From: Planctomycetota bacterium
GTDB taxonomy: Bacteria > Planctomycetota > PLA2 > JAEUHO01
Direction: 5' to 3'
Assembly: GCA_020851795.1 (NCBI GenBank)
Contig: JADZCA010000120.1
Span: forward strand, 1 to 64,000
DNA length: 64,000 nt
The notes under the pieces were generated by a model. It worked only from the letters and a program-made list of their open reading frames with translations. It did no database searches and was not told the origin of the DNA. Shown one piece after another: positions 8,184 to 16,089 of the stretch. Both the position numbers and the translations under genes were made by a program. Every line of letters starts with the position of its first letter. The stretch's first letter is position 1.

Positions 8184-9581
8184 TCAGCCCGGGAACGCCT
8201 CGATCCGGCCGAGCTCGAACGCGAGCGCGGCGGAGAGCGTCGGGTGGTCCCAGCGGAAGCCGAGCTCGCGCAGGCGCGTGGGTGTCACCCGCTGGCTCGA
8301 CAGGAGCACGGCGTCGGCGACCTCGCCGAACGCCACGCGCGCCGCCACGCGCGGCACGCGCAGCCACGCGGGACGGCGCAGCACGCCGGCGAGCGCGTGG
8401 GCCAGGTCGCGCGCGCGCACCGGCTCGGGCGCCACGACCGCCACGGGCCCGGCCCACCGCTCGTCGAACAGCGCTTCGTGCACCGCGGCGACCGCGTCGT
8501 CGCGCGACACCCACGACGTCCACGCGCGCCCGTCGCCGATCGGCCCCCCGAGCCCCCACGCGAACGGCCGCCGCATCCGCGCGAGCGCGCCGCCGGCCGC
8601 CGAGAGCACGACGCCGAAGCGGGCGGCGACGACGCGGACGCCCGCGTCGCGCGCCGGGTCGGCCGCGGCCTCCCACGCGCGCGCGAGGTCGGCGAGGAAC
8701 CCTTCGCCCATCGGGCTCGCGTCGTCGAGGGGCTCGTCGCCGCGGTCGCCGTACGCCCCCACCGCCGAGGCCGTCACGAGCACGCGCGGCGGCCGCGGCA
8801 TCGACGCGACCGCGCGCGCGAGGGCCGCCGTGCCCTCGACGCGGCTGCGGCGCAGCTCGTCCTTGCGGGCCCGGCTCCAGCGGCGGTCGGCGACGCCCGC
8901 GCCCGCGAGGTGCACCACGGCGTCCACGCCGTCGAGCGCCGCGACGTCCACCGCGCCCGAGCGCGGGTCCCAGCGCGCGGTGCCCGCCCCGCCGCCGCCT
9001 TCGCGGACGAGCCGCACGACGCGGTGGCCGCCCGAGGTCAGGAACGCGACGAGCGCGGAGCCGAGGAGCCCGCTCGCGCCGCTGACCGCGACGGTCAGCC
9101 GCGGCCGCGCGGCCCACGCCGCGTGGCGCACGAGGTCCACGACGGTGCGGCGATGGCGGTACGCGAACATCCGTCGCACGGTGCGGGCCACCGACGCGCC
9201 CGCGAGCCAGCGCGAGACCGGCTCGAGCGGGAGCCGGTACCGCACGCGGTCCTCGAGGAACGCGGCGTCAGGGCCGTCGGGCTCGACGAGGTGCTCGTGC
9301 ACCCACCGCGCGAACGGCCCCCGCTCCGCTTCGTCCACGAACCGCCGACCGGGCTCGCCGTCGCGGTGGCGCGCGACCCAGCGGTTGCGCACCGGGACGC
9401 CGCGCAGGCGCAGCACGACGACGCCGTCCTCGATCGTGCCCTCGCGCGCGACGACCTCGACGCGCTGCCACGGCGGCACGAGGCGCTCGAACGCGCCCGG
9501 CGCCGCGTGCCACGCGTACAGCGCCGCGGCGGGGACGGGGACCCGCGTGCGGGCGACGAAGCGCGTGTCGTCGCGGCCCAC
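8184..9581 (-). CDS. Fusion of START/polyketide-cyclase-like domain with TIGR01777-type SDR epimerase
   Basis: The 465-residue protein has two parts. Residues 1 to about 150 look like an SRPBCC (START-like) ligand-binding domain ('FVARTRVPVPAAALYAWHAA...FERLVPPWQRVEV...PFARWVHEH'). Residues from about 165 form an extended SDR of the YfcH/SDR39U1 type, with NAD(P)-binding 'SGASGLLGSALVAFL', 'VVHLAGAGVADRRWS', 'RVLVTASAVGAYGDRG' and the family-typical 'SWVSRDDAVAAVHEALF'. This fusion is known for the family; the reaction is not. GTG 9581 starts 9 nt after the stop of the thioredoxin-like lipoprotein gene, so the two are probably one operon. Confidence 0.85.
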   Translation of the reverse strand: MGRDDTRFVARTRVPVPAAALYAWHAAPGAFERLVPPWQRVEVVAREGTIEDGVVVLRLRGVPVRNRWVARHRDGEPGRRFVDEAERGPFARWVHEHLVEPDGPDAAFLEDRVRYRLPLEPVSRWLAGASVARTVRRMFAYRHRRTVVDLVRHAAWAARPRLTVAVSGASGLLGSALVAFLTSGGHRVVRLVREGGGGAGTARWDPRSGAVDVAALDGVDAVVHLAGAGVADRRWSRARKDELRRSRVEGTAALARAVASMPRPPRVLVTASAVGAYGDRGDEPLDDASPMGEGFLADLARAWEAAADPARDAGVRVVAARFGVVLSAAGGALARMRRPFAWGLGGPIGDGRAWTSWVSRDDAVAAVHEALFDERWAGPVAVVAPEPVRARDLAHALAGVLRRPAWLRVPRVAARVAFGEVADAVLLSSQRVTPTRLRELGFRWDHPTLSAALAFELGRIEAFPG

Positions 9582-9590
9582 GCCGCCCGC

Positions 9591-10400
9591 TCAGCGCACC
9601 GCCAGCAGCTCGACGATCTTCTCCTGCACCTGGCTCTCGATGGCGAGCGGGGTCCCCTCCCACGCGACCTTGCCGGTGCGGTCGATCAGGTACGCCGTCG
9701 GGAAGGAGCGGATGCCGAACGCGTGCAGCGTCGAGCCCTCGACGTCGTGGAAGTAGGCGAAGCGGAGCCCCTGCTCGGCGATCGCCGTGTGCACGGCGTC
9801 GAGGTTGGCCATCTTGCCGTTGTTCACGTAGAGGACCGTGAGCCCCTGCGGGCCGTACATGTCGTGCCACTGCTTCAGGTACGGCGTCATCTGCCCGCAC
9901 GACGGGCAGGTCTGGAACGCGAACATCACGAACACGACCTGCCCGCGCAGCCCGGCGAGGGTCGGCGCGGCGGCCGGGTTCACCCACACGCCGTCGGCGG
10001 ACAGGTCGGGCGTCTCCTTGCCGAGGAAGGAGCCGTAGAGCGGGTCGTCGGCGCTCGTGCCCGCGGCCGCGCTGCCCGGCGGCAGCGGCGCGTGCACGCC
10101 CAGCCCGGACGGCGCCGCAGGCGGCGCGAGCGGAGGCGGGGGCGGCGGAGGGTCGGTGGGCGCGGTCGAGGCGACCTCGGGCGCCGGGTCCGCGGGCGGC
10201 GTGCCGGCGTCCACCGACTCCCAGCCCGCGGGCAGGTCCGACGGGCGCGGGTCGCGGGCCTTGGGCGGGTTCGAGCCACGGCGCCCCCGGGCGACCGGCT
10301 TGGGCGTCTTCACGTCGTCCTCGCCGAAGAGGCCGTCCACGCACCCGGTCTGCGGGAGCGCGAGCGCCAGCGCGAGGAGGAGGCGGCGGAGCGAGGTCAT
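9591..10400 (-). CDS. TlpA/thioredoxin-fold lipoprotein
   Basis: The 269-residue protein begins with a lipoprotein-like signal (MTSLRRLLLALALALPQTGC, Cys20; position -3 is Gln, which is atypical). A long Pro/Ala-rich linker (about 30-125) precedes a thioredoxin-fold domain with active site 'FQTCPSCGQMTPYLKQW' (CPSC) and cis-Pro region 'IRSFPTAYLIDRTGKVAWEG'. This is the TlpA/ResA-like AhpC-TSA/redoxin family, normally an extracytoplasmic thiol-disulfide reductase or oxidase acting on exported proteins or c-type cytochrome apoproteins. ATG 10400 has a G-rich stretch just upstream. It diverges from the gene at 10623. Confidence 0.88.
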   Translation of the reverse strand: MTSLRRLLLALALALPQTGCVDGLFGEDDVKTPKPVARGRRGSNPPKARDPRPSDLPAGWESVDAGTPPADPAPEVASTAPTDPPPPPPPLAPPAAPSGLGVHAPLPPGSAAAGTSADDPLYGSFLGKETPDLSADGVWVNPAAAPTLAGLRGQVVFVMFAFQTCPSCGQMTPYLKQWHDMYGPQGLTVLYVNNGKMANLDAVHTAIAEQGLRFAYFHDVEGSTLHAFGIRSFPTAYLIDRTGKVAWEGTPLAIESQVQEKIVELLAVR

Positions 10401-10622
10401 CCCCCCCATGATCGGACCTCGCCCGGGGTCCGCCAAGCGCGGAGGGCCGCGCCCGCCGCGGGATGGGCGCCCGCGACCCGTCGGCGGCCGCTCCGGTCCC
10501 GGCCGCGCCCCCTCTCCCGCCGCCGACGGGACCCGCGCCCCGGCCGGGATCGGTGGGCGGACGGGCCCCGCGGCGGGGATCGGCGGCGGGGAGTACCCTG
10601 CGCGGGCCCCGGGAGCCCCTCG
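10401..10622. promoter_or_regulatory. Divergent intergenic region
   Basis: This 222-nt, extremely GC-rich spacer separates the TlpA-like gene (minus) from the LamG-like gene (plus). A -10-like TACCCT at 10594-10599 lies 23 nt before the plus-strand ATG, followed by a GGGAG ribosome site. I see no coding potential or convincing hairpin of note. Confidence 0.4.
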
Positions 10623-11396
10623 ATGCGCCCCTTGCTGGTCCGCGGCCTCGTCGTCGCCCTCGCCTTCGCGCCCTCCCTCGTCGCCGCGGAGGACGCCCCG
10701 CCCGCGGCGCCGGCCCCGGACGCCCCGCCGGCCGAGCGCAAGGAGCCCGACCCCGACGCGGCCGGCGTCCCCGTGGCGCTCTCGGTGGACTTCGAGCGCG
10801 CCGACAAGGGCGCGCTCCCCGACGGGTTCCACGTCGTCGCCGGCCGTTGGACGGTCGTCGACGACCTGCTCGCGCCGGGGCGCAACCACGTGCTGCTCCA
10901 GGGCGCCACGGTGCCCACGTGGGCCACCGTGCTCGTGCGCGGCGGCGGGCACGGCTACGCCGACGGCGCCGCGTCCGCGCGCGTGCTGCTCGTGTCGGGG
11001 CGCGACGACGCGTCGGGCGGGATCGTCTTCCGCGCGCGCGGGCCCGACGACTACTACCTCGTCCGCATGAACGCGCTCGAGGACAACCTGCGCCTCTACG
11101 TCGTCAAGCACGGCGTGCGCTGGCAGCTGGCGACGACGACCGTGACGCCGCCGGCGACCGGCACGTGGCACGCGCTGTCGGTCGCGTTCTCCGGCGACAC
11201 CTTCCGCGCCACGCTCGACGGGACCTCCGTCGTCGAGGCCAAGGACGCGACGTTCTCGCGCGGCTGGTGCGGCCTGTGGACGAAGTCGGACTCCGTCACG
11301 CGCTTCGACGACTTCGTGGTCACGCCGACGGCGCCGGCCTCGACGCCCCCGGCCCCGCCGGCCCCGGCGCCGAAGGACCCGCCGGCGCCCCGCTGA
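10623..11396 (+). CDS. Secreted LamG/DUF1080-like concanavalin-fold protein
   Basis: The 257-residue product has a signal peptide (MRPLLVRGLVVALAFAPSLVAAED) and a Pro-rich spacer. From about residue 55 there is a beta-sandwich domain with 'VALSVDFERADKGALPDGFHVVAGRWTV', 'GIVFRARGPDDYYLVRMNA', 'GTWHALSVAFSGDTFRATLDG' and 'CGLWTKSDSVTRFDDFVV'. This is the pattern of LamG/3-keto-disaccharide-hydrolase (DUF1080)-type carbohydrate-binding jelly rolls, so glycan binding is likely but unproved. The C-terminal tail is Pro/Ala-rich. Its last 77 nt overlap, tail to tail, the end of the minus-strand membrane protein gene. Confidence 0.8.
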   Translation: MRPLLVRGLVVALAFAPSLVAAEDAPPAAPAPDAPPAERKEPDPDAAGVPVALSVDFERADKGALPDGFHVVAGRWTVVDDLLAPGRNHVLLQGATVPTWATVLVRGGGHGYADGAASARVLLVSGRDDASGGIVFRARGPDDYYLVRMNALEDNLRLYVVKHGVRWQLATTTVTPPATGTWHALSVAFSGDTFRATLDGTSVVEAKDATFSRGWCGLWTKSDSVTRFDDFVVTPTAPASTPPAPPAPAPKDPPAPR

Positions 11397-12471
11397 CCGG
11401 GAAGCCCATCGCTCTCGCGAGCGGCGCGTCGCGTCCCGCGCGCCAGAGGAACGCGTCGAGCACGTAGTGCGTCGCCTGCGGCAGCGCGAGCAACGGGACC
11501 ACGAAGGCGAGCGCGTCCTCGGAGAGGTCGAGCGCGGGGAGCGGGAAGAGGTCAGCGCGCGCGTGCCAGACCCACGCGTCCCAGAGCGCCTCCTCGACGA
11601 AGCCGATCGCCGCCAGCACCGCCACGAACCGCGCGAGCGTGCGCGGCGCGAACAGCCTCGCGACGGCGGCCGACGCGCCGCGCCAGCGCGCGCCGCCCCA
11701 GCGGTGGACGAGGACGACGTAGGGCACGCCGTGCGCGAGCACGTTGCTCGCGGTGAAGACGAGGTCGCTGTCGAGCGCGACGATCCCGCCCACCCACGTC
11801 GCCCACGTCGTCGTCACGACGAGGACCCGGCCCCACCCGACGCCTCCGCCGCGGACGGCGCGCACGACCTGGCGCGCGGCCCACGCGAGCATCACCGCGG
11901 CGTGCACGACGCCGCCGGCCGTCGCGACCGCAGCCGGCAGGCCGCTCGCGAAGTCGCCGTCCACGAACCACGCGAACGCGCGCGGCAGGTGCGCGTGCCA
12001 CCACAGCAGCGGCCACAGCGTGGCCGCGTAGACGGCGGCGCGGTCGAGCGCGCGGTCCCGCGGCGTCGCGCCCGGGTCGCGCCGGCCCGCCCACGCGGTC
12101 CAGCCCCACTGCTGGCGCACGAAGTGGAAGGCGGCGACGTAGGCGAGCACGCGCCAGAAGCCCGCGGCGCCGGCCTGCGCGTGCAGCAGCACGCCGAACG
12201 CGAGGACGCCGAGCGGCACGGCGAGCAGCAGGCCGCCGCGACGGGCGCGCTCGTCGGGGTCGAGGTAGGCGCGGAACAGCGTCCCCCACACGTGCCCCAC
12301 GTCGCAGACGACCACGAGCAGCACGAACAGCGCCGGCGGGACCTCGGCGTCCAGCGTGCCCGTGCGCCACGCGACGAGCGCGACGACGGCCGAGGCGAGG
12401 AGCGGCCCGCCGAACACCGCGAGGTCGGTGCGCGCCGAGAACACCCACCCGCCGCCGCGGGCCCCGCTCAC
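11320..12471 (-). CDS. Polytopic membrane protein with conserved-looking intramembrane histidines, last gene of the polyamine operon
   Basis: The 383-residue protein has roughly eight to nine hydrophobic segments. His/Asp-bearing motifs sit at their edges: 'CDVGHVWGTLFRAYLDPDE', 'AFHFVRQQWGWTAW', 'WPLLWWHAHLPRAF', 'NVLAHGVPYVVLVHRW' and 'PQATHYVLDAFLWR'. Such repeated His motifs in a membrane protein suggest a metal-binding integral membrane enzyme (hydroxylase/desaturase-like), but I do not recognise the family with certainty. GTG 12471 overlaps the TGA of the flavoprotein gene by 4 nt (GTGA), so it is translationally coupled as the last gene of the speD-speE operon. The Pro/Ala/Ser tail overlaps the convergent gene by 77 nt and may be a late extension. 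Confidence 0.75.
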   Translation of the reverse strand: MSGARGGGWVFSARTDLAVFGGPLLASAVVALVAWRTGTLDAEVPPALFVLLVVVCDVGHVWGTLFRAYLDPDERARRGGLLLAVPLGVLAFGVLLHAQAGAAGFWRVLAYVAAFHFVRQQWGWTAWAGRRDPGATPRDRALDRAAVYAATLWPLLWWHAHLPRAFAWFVDGDFASGLPAAVATAGGVVHAAVMLAWAARQVVRAVRGGGVGWGRVLVVTTTWATWVGGIVALDSDLVFTASNVLAHGVPYVVLVHRWGGARWRGASAAVARLFAPRTLARFVAVLAAIGFVEEALWDAWVWHARADLFPLPALDLSEDALAFVVPLLALPQATHYVLDAFLWRAGRDAPLARAMGFPVSGAPAGPSAPGPAGPGASRPAPSA

Positions 12472-14141
12472 AGCCAGGACTCCGCCGGCGGGGTGCCGCG
12501 GGCCGCGAGCACCTCCTCGGCCGCCCGCACCCCCGCCCACTGCGCCTCCTCGAAGAGGGGCAGCCCACCGAGGTCGGCGGCGGCGAAGTGCAGGCGTCCG
12601 CGGGGCCGCGCCGCGGCCTCGCGGACGCCGCCCCAGAGGAAGCCGGGCTCGGGGCGCACCATCGCGTGGCCCCAGCGCGCGACGTCCACCGCCACGACGT
12701 GGCGCTCGAGGTCCTCGTGCCCGGGCGCGAGGTCGGCGAGCACCTCGTCGCGCAGCGAGGCCCAGCTCCTCGAGAGCAGCGACGCCCGCACGGTCTCGGG
12801 CTCCTGCTCCACGTAGGCGCGGTACCACGTCCACACGGTGGCCGCGTCGAGGCGGTCGGCCTGGTGCGTGGCGACGACGTAGCCGAGCGAGGGGCTGCCG
12901 AGCCGCACGTTGTCCCACGCCGTCGGGAAGCCGCGCGACGCGGGGGTCGCGTCGAGCGACACGTTGGCGACCACCCACGGCGACGTGACGAACGCGTGCG
13001 GCTCGTCGCGCAGCACCGGCACCACGCGGCGCGCGACGTGGCGGGGCACCGCGACGACGACGTGCGGCGCGTGCGTCTCGTGCACCGTGCCGCGCGCGAC
13101 GTCGAGCCACGTGACGACCCCGCGGTCGGCCGTCTCCTGCGCGCGCAGCACGACGCAACCGGTGCGGACGACGTCGCCGACGGCGGCCGCGAGCGCCCGG
13201 ACGAGCCGCCCGTTGCCGTCCGGCCACGTGAGGAACGGCGCGGGCTCGTCGCCGGGCACCGCCACGCGGGAGGCGAAGTAGTGGAGCCCCGCCCACGCCG
13301 AGGTGTGCGCGAGGTCGGCGCCGTAGTCGTCGCGGCACGCGTACTCGACGGTCCACCGCAGGAACGGCGCGTCGTAGCCGTGCGCGGCGAGCCACGCCGC
13401 CATCGACGTGCGGTCGAGCGCCAGCAGGTCCTCGTCGCGGGCGCTGTGCGCGACGGGGATCGCGAAGGCGCGCCGTCCGGCGTCGTCGCGGCGGGCCGCG
13501 AACGCGGCGACCTCGGCCTCGAAGCGCTCCCACTGCCGACGGTCCTCCGCGGTCGTCGCGGCCGCGGGCATGAGCCCGTCGTGCCAGACGCCGTCCACGC
13601 ACAGGCGCTCCTGCGGCGCCCGGCACAGCTGCGCCTCGTCGGCCAGCGCGCGCCCCTGCGCGTCGAAGCCGCGCACCGCGCCGACCTCCTCGAGCAGCCG
13701 CACGAGCGCGCGCTGCTCGCGCGTGGGCCGCGGCACGTAGTGGGCGCCCCAGGGGAACGGGATCCCGGCGCGGGCGCCGCCGGCCGCGGTGCCCCCGAGC
13801 ACGTCCTCGAGCTCGAGCAGGCGGACGCCGTCCACCCCGGCACGCACGAGCCGCCACGCAGCCGAGAGCCCCGAGACGCCGCCCCCGACGACCACCACCG
13901 CCGCGTCCTCGCGCGGGGGGGCCGGCGGCGCGAGGCGGACGTCGCGCAGGAGGTGCCCGCGCTCGACGGACGGCAGCGCGAAGCCGCCCTCGACCTCGCG
14001 GCGCCGCCCGCACGCGGGCAGCGCCGCCGCGAGCGCGCCGGCGGCGACGGCGCCGACGAAGGTGCGGCGCGTGCAGCGAGCGTCCCGGGGCGCGCCGTCG
14101 GCGGGCTCGGGTCCGACGGCGGCGGGCCGGCGCGGCGCCAC
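12468..14141 (-). CDS. Tat-exported FAD-dependent oxidoreductase (flavin amine oxidase superfamily)
   Basis: The 557-residue protein has a twin-arginine signal ('CTRRTFVGAVAAGALAAALPAC'), possibly lipidated at the Cys of LPAC. It then shows the FAD motif 'VVVVGGGVSGLSAAWRLVRAG' with an acidic strand end ('LLELEDVLGGTAAGG') and a C-terminal 'GRLHFAAADLGGLPLFEEAQWAG'. This is the amine-oxidase/phytoene-desaturase-like superfamily. Being folded with cofactor before export fits Tat. Next to polyamine biosynthesis genes, a polyamine oxidase-like role outside the cytoplasm is an attractive inference but not shown. GTG 14141 directly abuts the stop codon of speE (TGA-GTG), and the gene's own stop overlaps the next start. 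Confidence 0.82.
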   Translation of the reverse strand: MAPRRPAAVGPEPADGAPRDARCTRRTFVGAVAAGALAAALPACGRRREVEGGFALPSVERGHLLRDVRLAPPAPPREDAAVVVVGGGVSGLSAAWRLVRAGVDGVRLLELEDVLGGTAAGGARAGIPFPWGAHYVPRPTREQRALVRLLEEVGAVRGFDAQGRALADEAQLCRAPQERLCVDGVWHDGLMPAAATTAEDRRQWERFEAEVAAFAARRDDAGRRAFAIPVAHSARDEDLLALDRTSMAAWLAAHGYDAPFLRWTVEYACRDDYGADLAHTSAWAGLHYFASRVAVPGDEPAPFLTWPDGNGRLVRALAAAVGDVVRTGCVVLRAQETADRGVVTWLDVARGTVHETHAPHVVVAVPRHVARRVVPVLRDEPHAFVTSPWVVANVSLDATPASRGFPTAWDNVRLGSPSLGYVVATHQADRLDAATVWTWYRAYVEQEPETVRASLLSRSWASLRDEVLADLAPGHEDLERHVVAVDVARWGHAMVRPEPGFLWGGVREAAARPRGRLHFAAADLGGLPLFEEAQWAGVRAAEEVLAARGTPPAESWL

Positions 14142-15665
14142 TCAGCCCCCGAACGCGCGCCACTCTTCGTCGTAGTAGCGGACGAGCACCTGGTTGTCGA
14201 GGCGGTTCACCTCGACGTCGAGCGGCCCGAGGTCGGGGCCGAGGACGAACAGCGCCTGCATCGAGGGGACGTCGAGCGTCGAGAGGCCGGCGGGGACCCG
14301 GTCGGGGACCGCGAAGGCGCGCCGGCTCGCGAGCAGGAAGCCCCAGTCGCCGCGGAACGAGGGCACGAACGCGCGGTAGGGCCGCACGGTCAGCCCCGTG
14401 GCCTCGAGCGTGCGGGCGACGCACCAGAACGACCGCCGGGCGTGGAACGGGGACGTCGCCTGCACGACGACCGCCCCGTCGGGGGCGAGCGCGGCGAGCA
14501 GGCGCTCGTAGAAGCGCACGGTGTAGAGCTTGCCCACCGCGAACGACGACGGGTCGGGGAAGTCCACCACCGCGACGTCGTAGGGCCCGCGGCGCGCGTC
14601 GAGCCAGGCCATCGCGTCGTCGTTGACCACCTCGACGCGCGGGTCGGAGAGCGCGCGGGCGTTCAACCGGGCGATCGCCTCGACGTCGCGCGCGAGGTCG
14701 GTGACGGCCCGGTCGATGTCGACGAGCGTGACGCGCTCGACCGACGGGTGGCGGAGCACCTCGCGCACCGCGAGCCCGTCGCCGCCGCCCAGGACGAGCA
14801 CGCGCCGAGGGTCGGGCGAGACCGCCATCGCCGGGTGCACGAGCGCCTCGTGGTAGCGCCGCTCGTCGCCGCTGTGGAACTGCAGCGCGCCGTTGAGGTA
14901 GAGCGAGAACGACCGCTCGGTGCCCGCGACGACGATGCGCTGGAACGGCGACGTCCTCGCGTGGAGGATCTCCTCGCCGAAGAACGACGTCTCGGCGTAG
15001 AGCGTGGCGCGGTCCCCCCACGCCATGCCCGCGGTGAGCAGGAGCACGACGAGCACGCAGCGCGCGCGCAGCGGGCCGGGGCGCTCGAGCCGGTGCTCGA
15101 AGACGTAGGTGCTCCACAGCCCGACGAACGCGTTGAGCAGGCCGAGCGCGAGCGCGGTCCGGACGAGCCCGAGGTGCGGGACCAGCACGTGCGGAAAGGC
15201 CAGCGCGACGGCGAGCGAGCCGACGTAGTCGAAGGTCAGGACCCGCGAGACGAGGTCCTTGAACTCCATGTCGTCCTTGAGAATCCGCAGCAGCAGCGGG
15301 ATCTCGAGGCCGACCAGCGTCCCCACGCCGAGGATCTCGCCGTAGAGCACCGGGCGGAACCACCGGCCGCTCGGGAACGCGAGGAAGAGCACCGCCGCGA
15401 GCGTGCCCCCGAGCAGCGCGACCGCCGCCTCCACCTGCACGAAGCGCTCGACGACGCGCGTCTCGACGAACTTCGACAGCCACGCCCCGATGCCGAGGGC
15501 GCAGAGGTAGAGCCCGATCGCCGTCGAGAACTGCGCGACGGAGTCGCCCAGCAGGTACGACGCCAGCGCGCCCGCGACGAGCTCGTAGGCGAGGCCGCAC
15601 GCCGCCACCACGAACACCGTCGCGAAGACGGCGCGGAGGCGGAGCGCGTCGGGGGGCGTCGGCAT
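14142..15665 (-). CDS. speE: Polyamine aminopropyltransferase with N-terminal 7-TM domain (spermidine synthase)
   Basis: The 507-residue protein has seven hydrophobic helices in residues 1 to about 215, then a cytoplasmic spermidine-synthase domain. Signature elements are 'GALQFHSGDERRYHEALVHPAM', the decarboxylated-AdoMet-binding 'VLVLGGGDGLAVREVLRH', 'VTLVDIDRAVTDLAR', 'RVEVVNDDAMAWL' and catalytic-region 'YDVAVVDFPDPSS'. In classical enzymes the last motif is D-x-x-D-P. It transfers aminopropyl groups from decarboxylated AdoMet (made by the upstream speD product) to an amine. The membrane-linked form is known but poorly characterised, and its acceptor need not be putrescine. The gene lies 27 nt after DUF350 and abuts the flavoprotein gene. 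Confidence 0.92.
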   Translation of the reverse strand: MPTPPDALRLRAVFATVFVVAACGLAYELVAGALASYLLGDSVAQFSTAIGLYLCALGIGAWLSKFVETRVVERFVQVEAAVALLGGTLAAVLFLAFPSGRWFRPVLYGEILGVGTLVGLEIPLLLRILKDDMEFKDLVSRVLTFDYVGSLAVALAFPHVLVPHLGLVRTALALGLLNAFVGLWSTYVFEHRLERPGPLRARCVLVVLLLTAGMAWGDRATLYAETSFFGEEILHARTSPFQRIVVAGTERSFSLYLNGALQFHSGDERRYHEALVHPAMAVSPDPRRVLVLGGGDGLAVREVLRHPSVERVTLVDIDRAVTDLARDVEAIARLNARALSDPRVEVVNDDAMAWLDARRGPYDVAVVDFPDPSSFAVGKLYTVRFYERLLAALAPDGAVVVQATSPFHARRSFWCVARTLEATGLTVRPYRAFVPSFRGDWGFLLASRRAFAVPDRVPAGLSTLDVPSMQALFVLGPDLGPLDVEVNRLDNQVLVRYYDEEWRAFGG

Positions 15666-15692
15666 CGGGCCCGCTCGCGGGCGGGGGCGGCG

Positions 15693-15911
15693 TCAGCCGC
15701 CGACCGCCGCCGCCACGATCAGGCCGATCGCGATGAACACGCTGCCAAGGACGATCCCCAGCGCGACGTTCTGGTCCTCCTCGATCTCCTTGCGCAGCGA
15801 GAAGGGCGTGATCTTCACGCACACCTTGAGCGCGACGAGGAAGAGGACGATGCCGAGGCCGCCGAACACGACGGCGGCCATGAGGTGCGAGAGGAACCAG
15901 GACCAGTCCAC
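15693..15911 (-). CDS. Small DUF350 membrane protein
   Basis: The 72-residue protein has two transmembrane helices (about 8-28 and 49-71) joined by a charged cytoplasmic loop 'KITPFSLRKEIEEDQNVALG'. 'N-x-A-x-G-I-x-x-G' after the acidic loop is the hallmark of DUF350/YjfL-type proteins. This is a single-repeat, half-size version. DUF350 genes often travel with speD, speE and DUF4178 genes. The molecular role is unknown. The GTG start at 15911 follows the stop of the 57-aa gene by one base. Confidence 0.85.
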   Translation of the reverse strand: MDWSWFLSHLMAAVVFGGLGIVLFLVALKVCVKITPFSLRKEIEEDQNVALGIVLGSVFIAIGLIVAAAVGG

Positions 15912-15912
15912 G

Positions 15913-16086
15913 CTACTTCCCTCCTCGGAAACCGCCGCCGCCGAAACCCCAGCCGCCGGACCCGCTCGACCCCGACGCGAGCCGCGCGAAGAACGAGGGG
16001 CCCTTCCACCAGCCGGCGAACCCGCCCCCGCCGTACAGGACGAGGAGCGAGGCGCCCCAGACGAGGTACGCGGTGAAGGCCTTCAT
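15913..16086 (-). CDS. 57-residue single-TM peptide with Gly/Phe-rich tail
   Basis: This small open frame starts at ATG 16086, 3 nt after the DUF4178 stop, and ends at TAG 15913-15915, one base before the DUF350 start. The product has a hydrophobic helix ('FTAYLVWGASLLVLYGGGG'), a 'WWKGPSFFARL' amphipathic stretch and a Gly/Ser/Phe-rich C-terminus ending 'GGGGFRGGK'. Tight packing inside the operon, third-position GC and a sensible TM helix argue that it is real. No family recognised; possibly a small subunit for the DUF350 or SpeE membrane proteins. Confidence 0.7.
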   Translation of the reverse strand: MKAFTAYLVWGASLLVLYGGGGFAGWWKGPSFFARLASGSSGSGGWGFGGGGFRGGK

Positions 16087-16089
16087 CGC

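Noticed and set aside
8184..9581. START-SDR fusion as an artefact of two genes
   Set aside because: The frame is continuous and this fusion is known for the TIGR01777 family.
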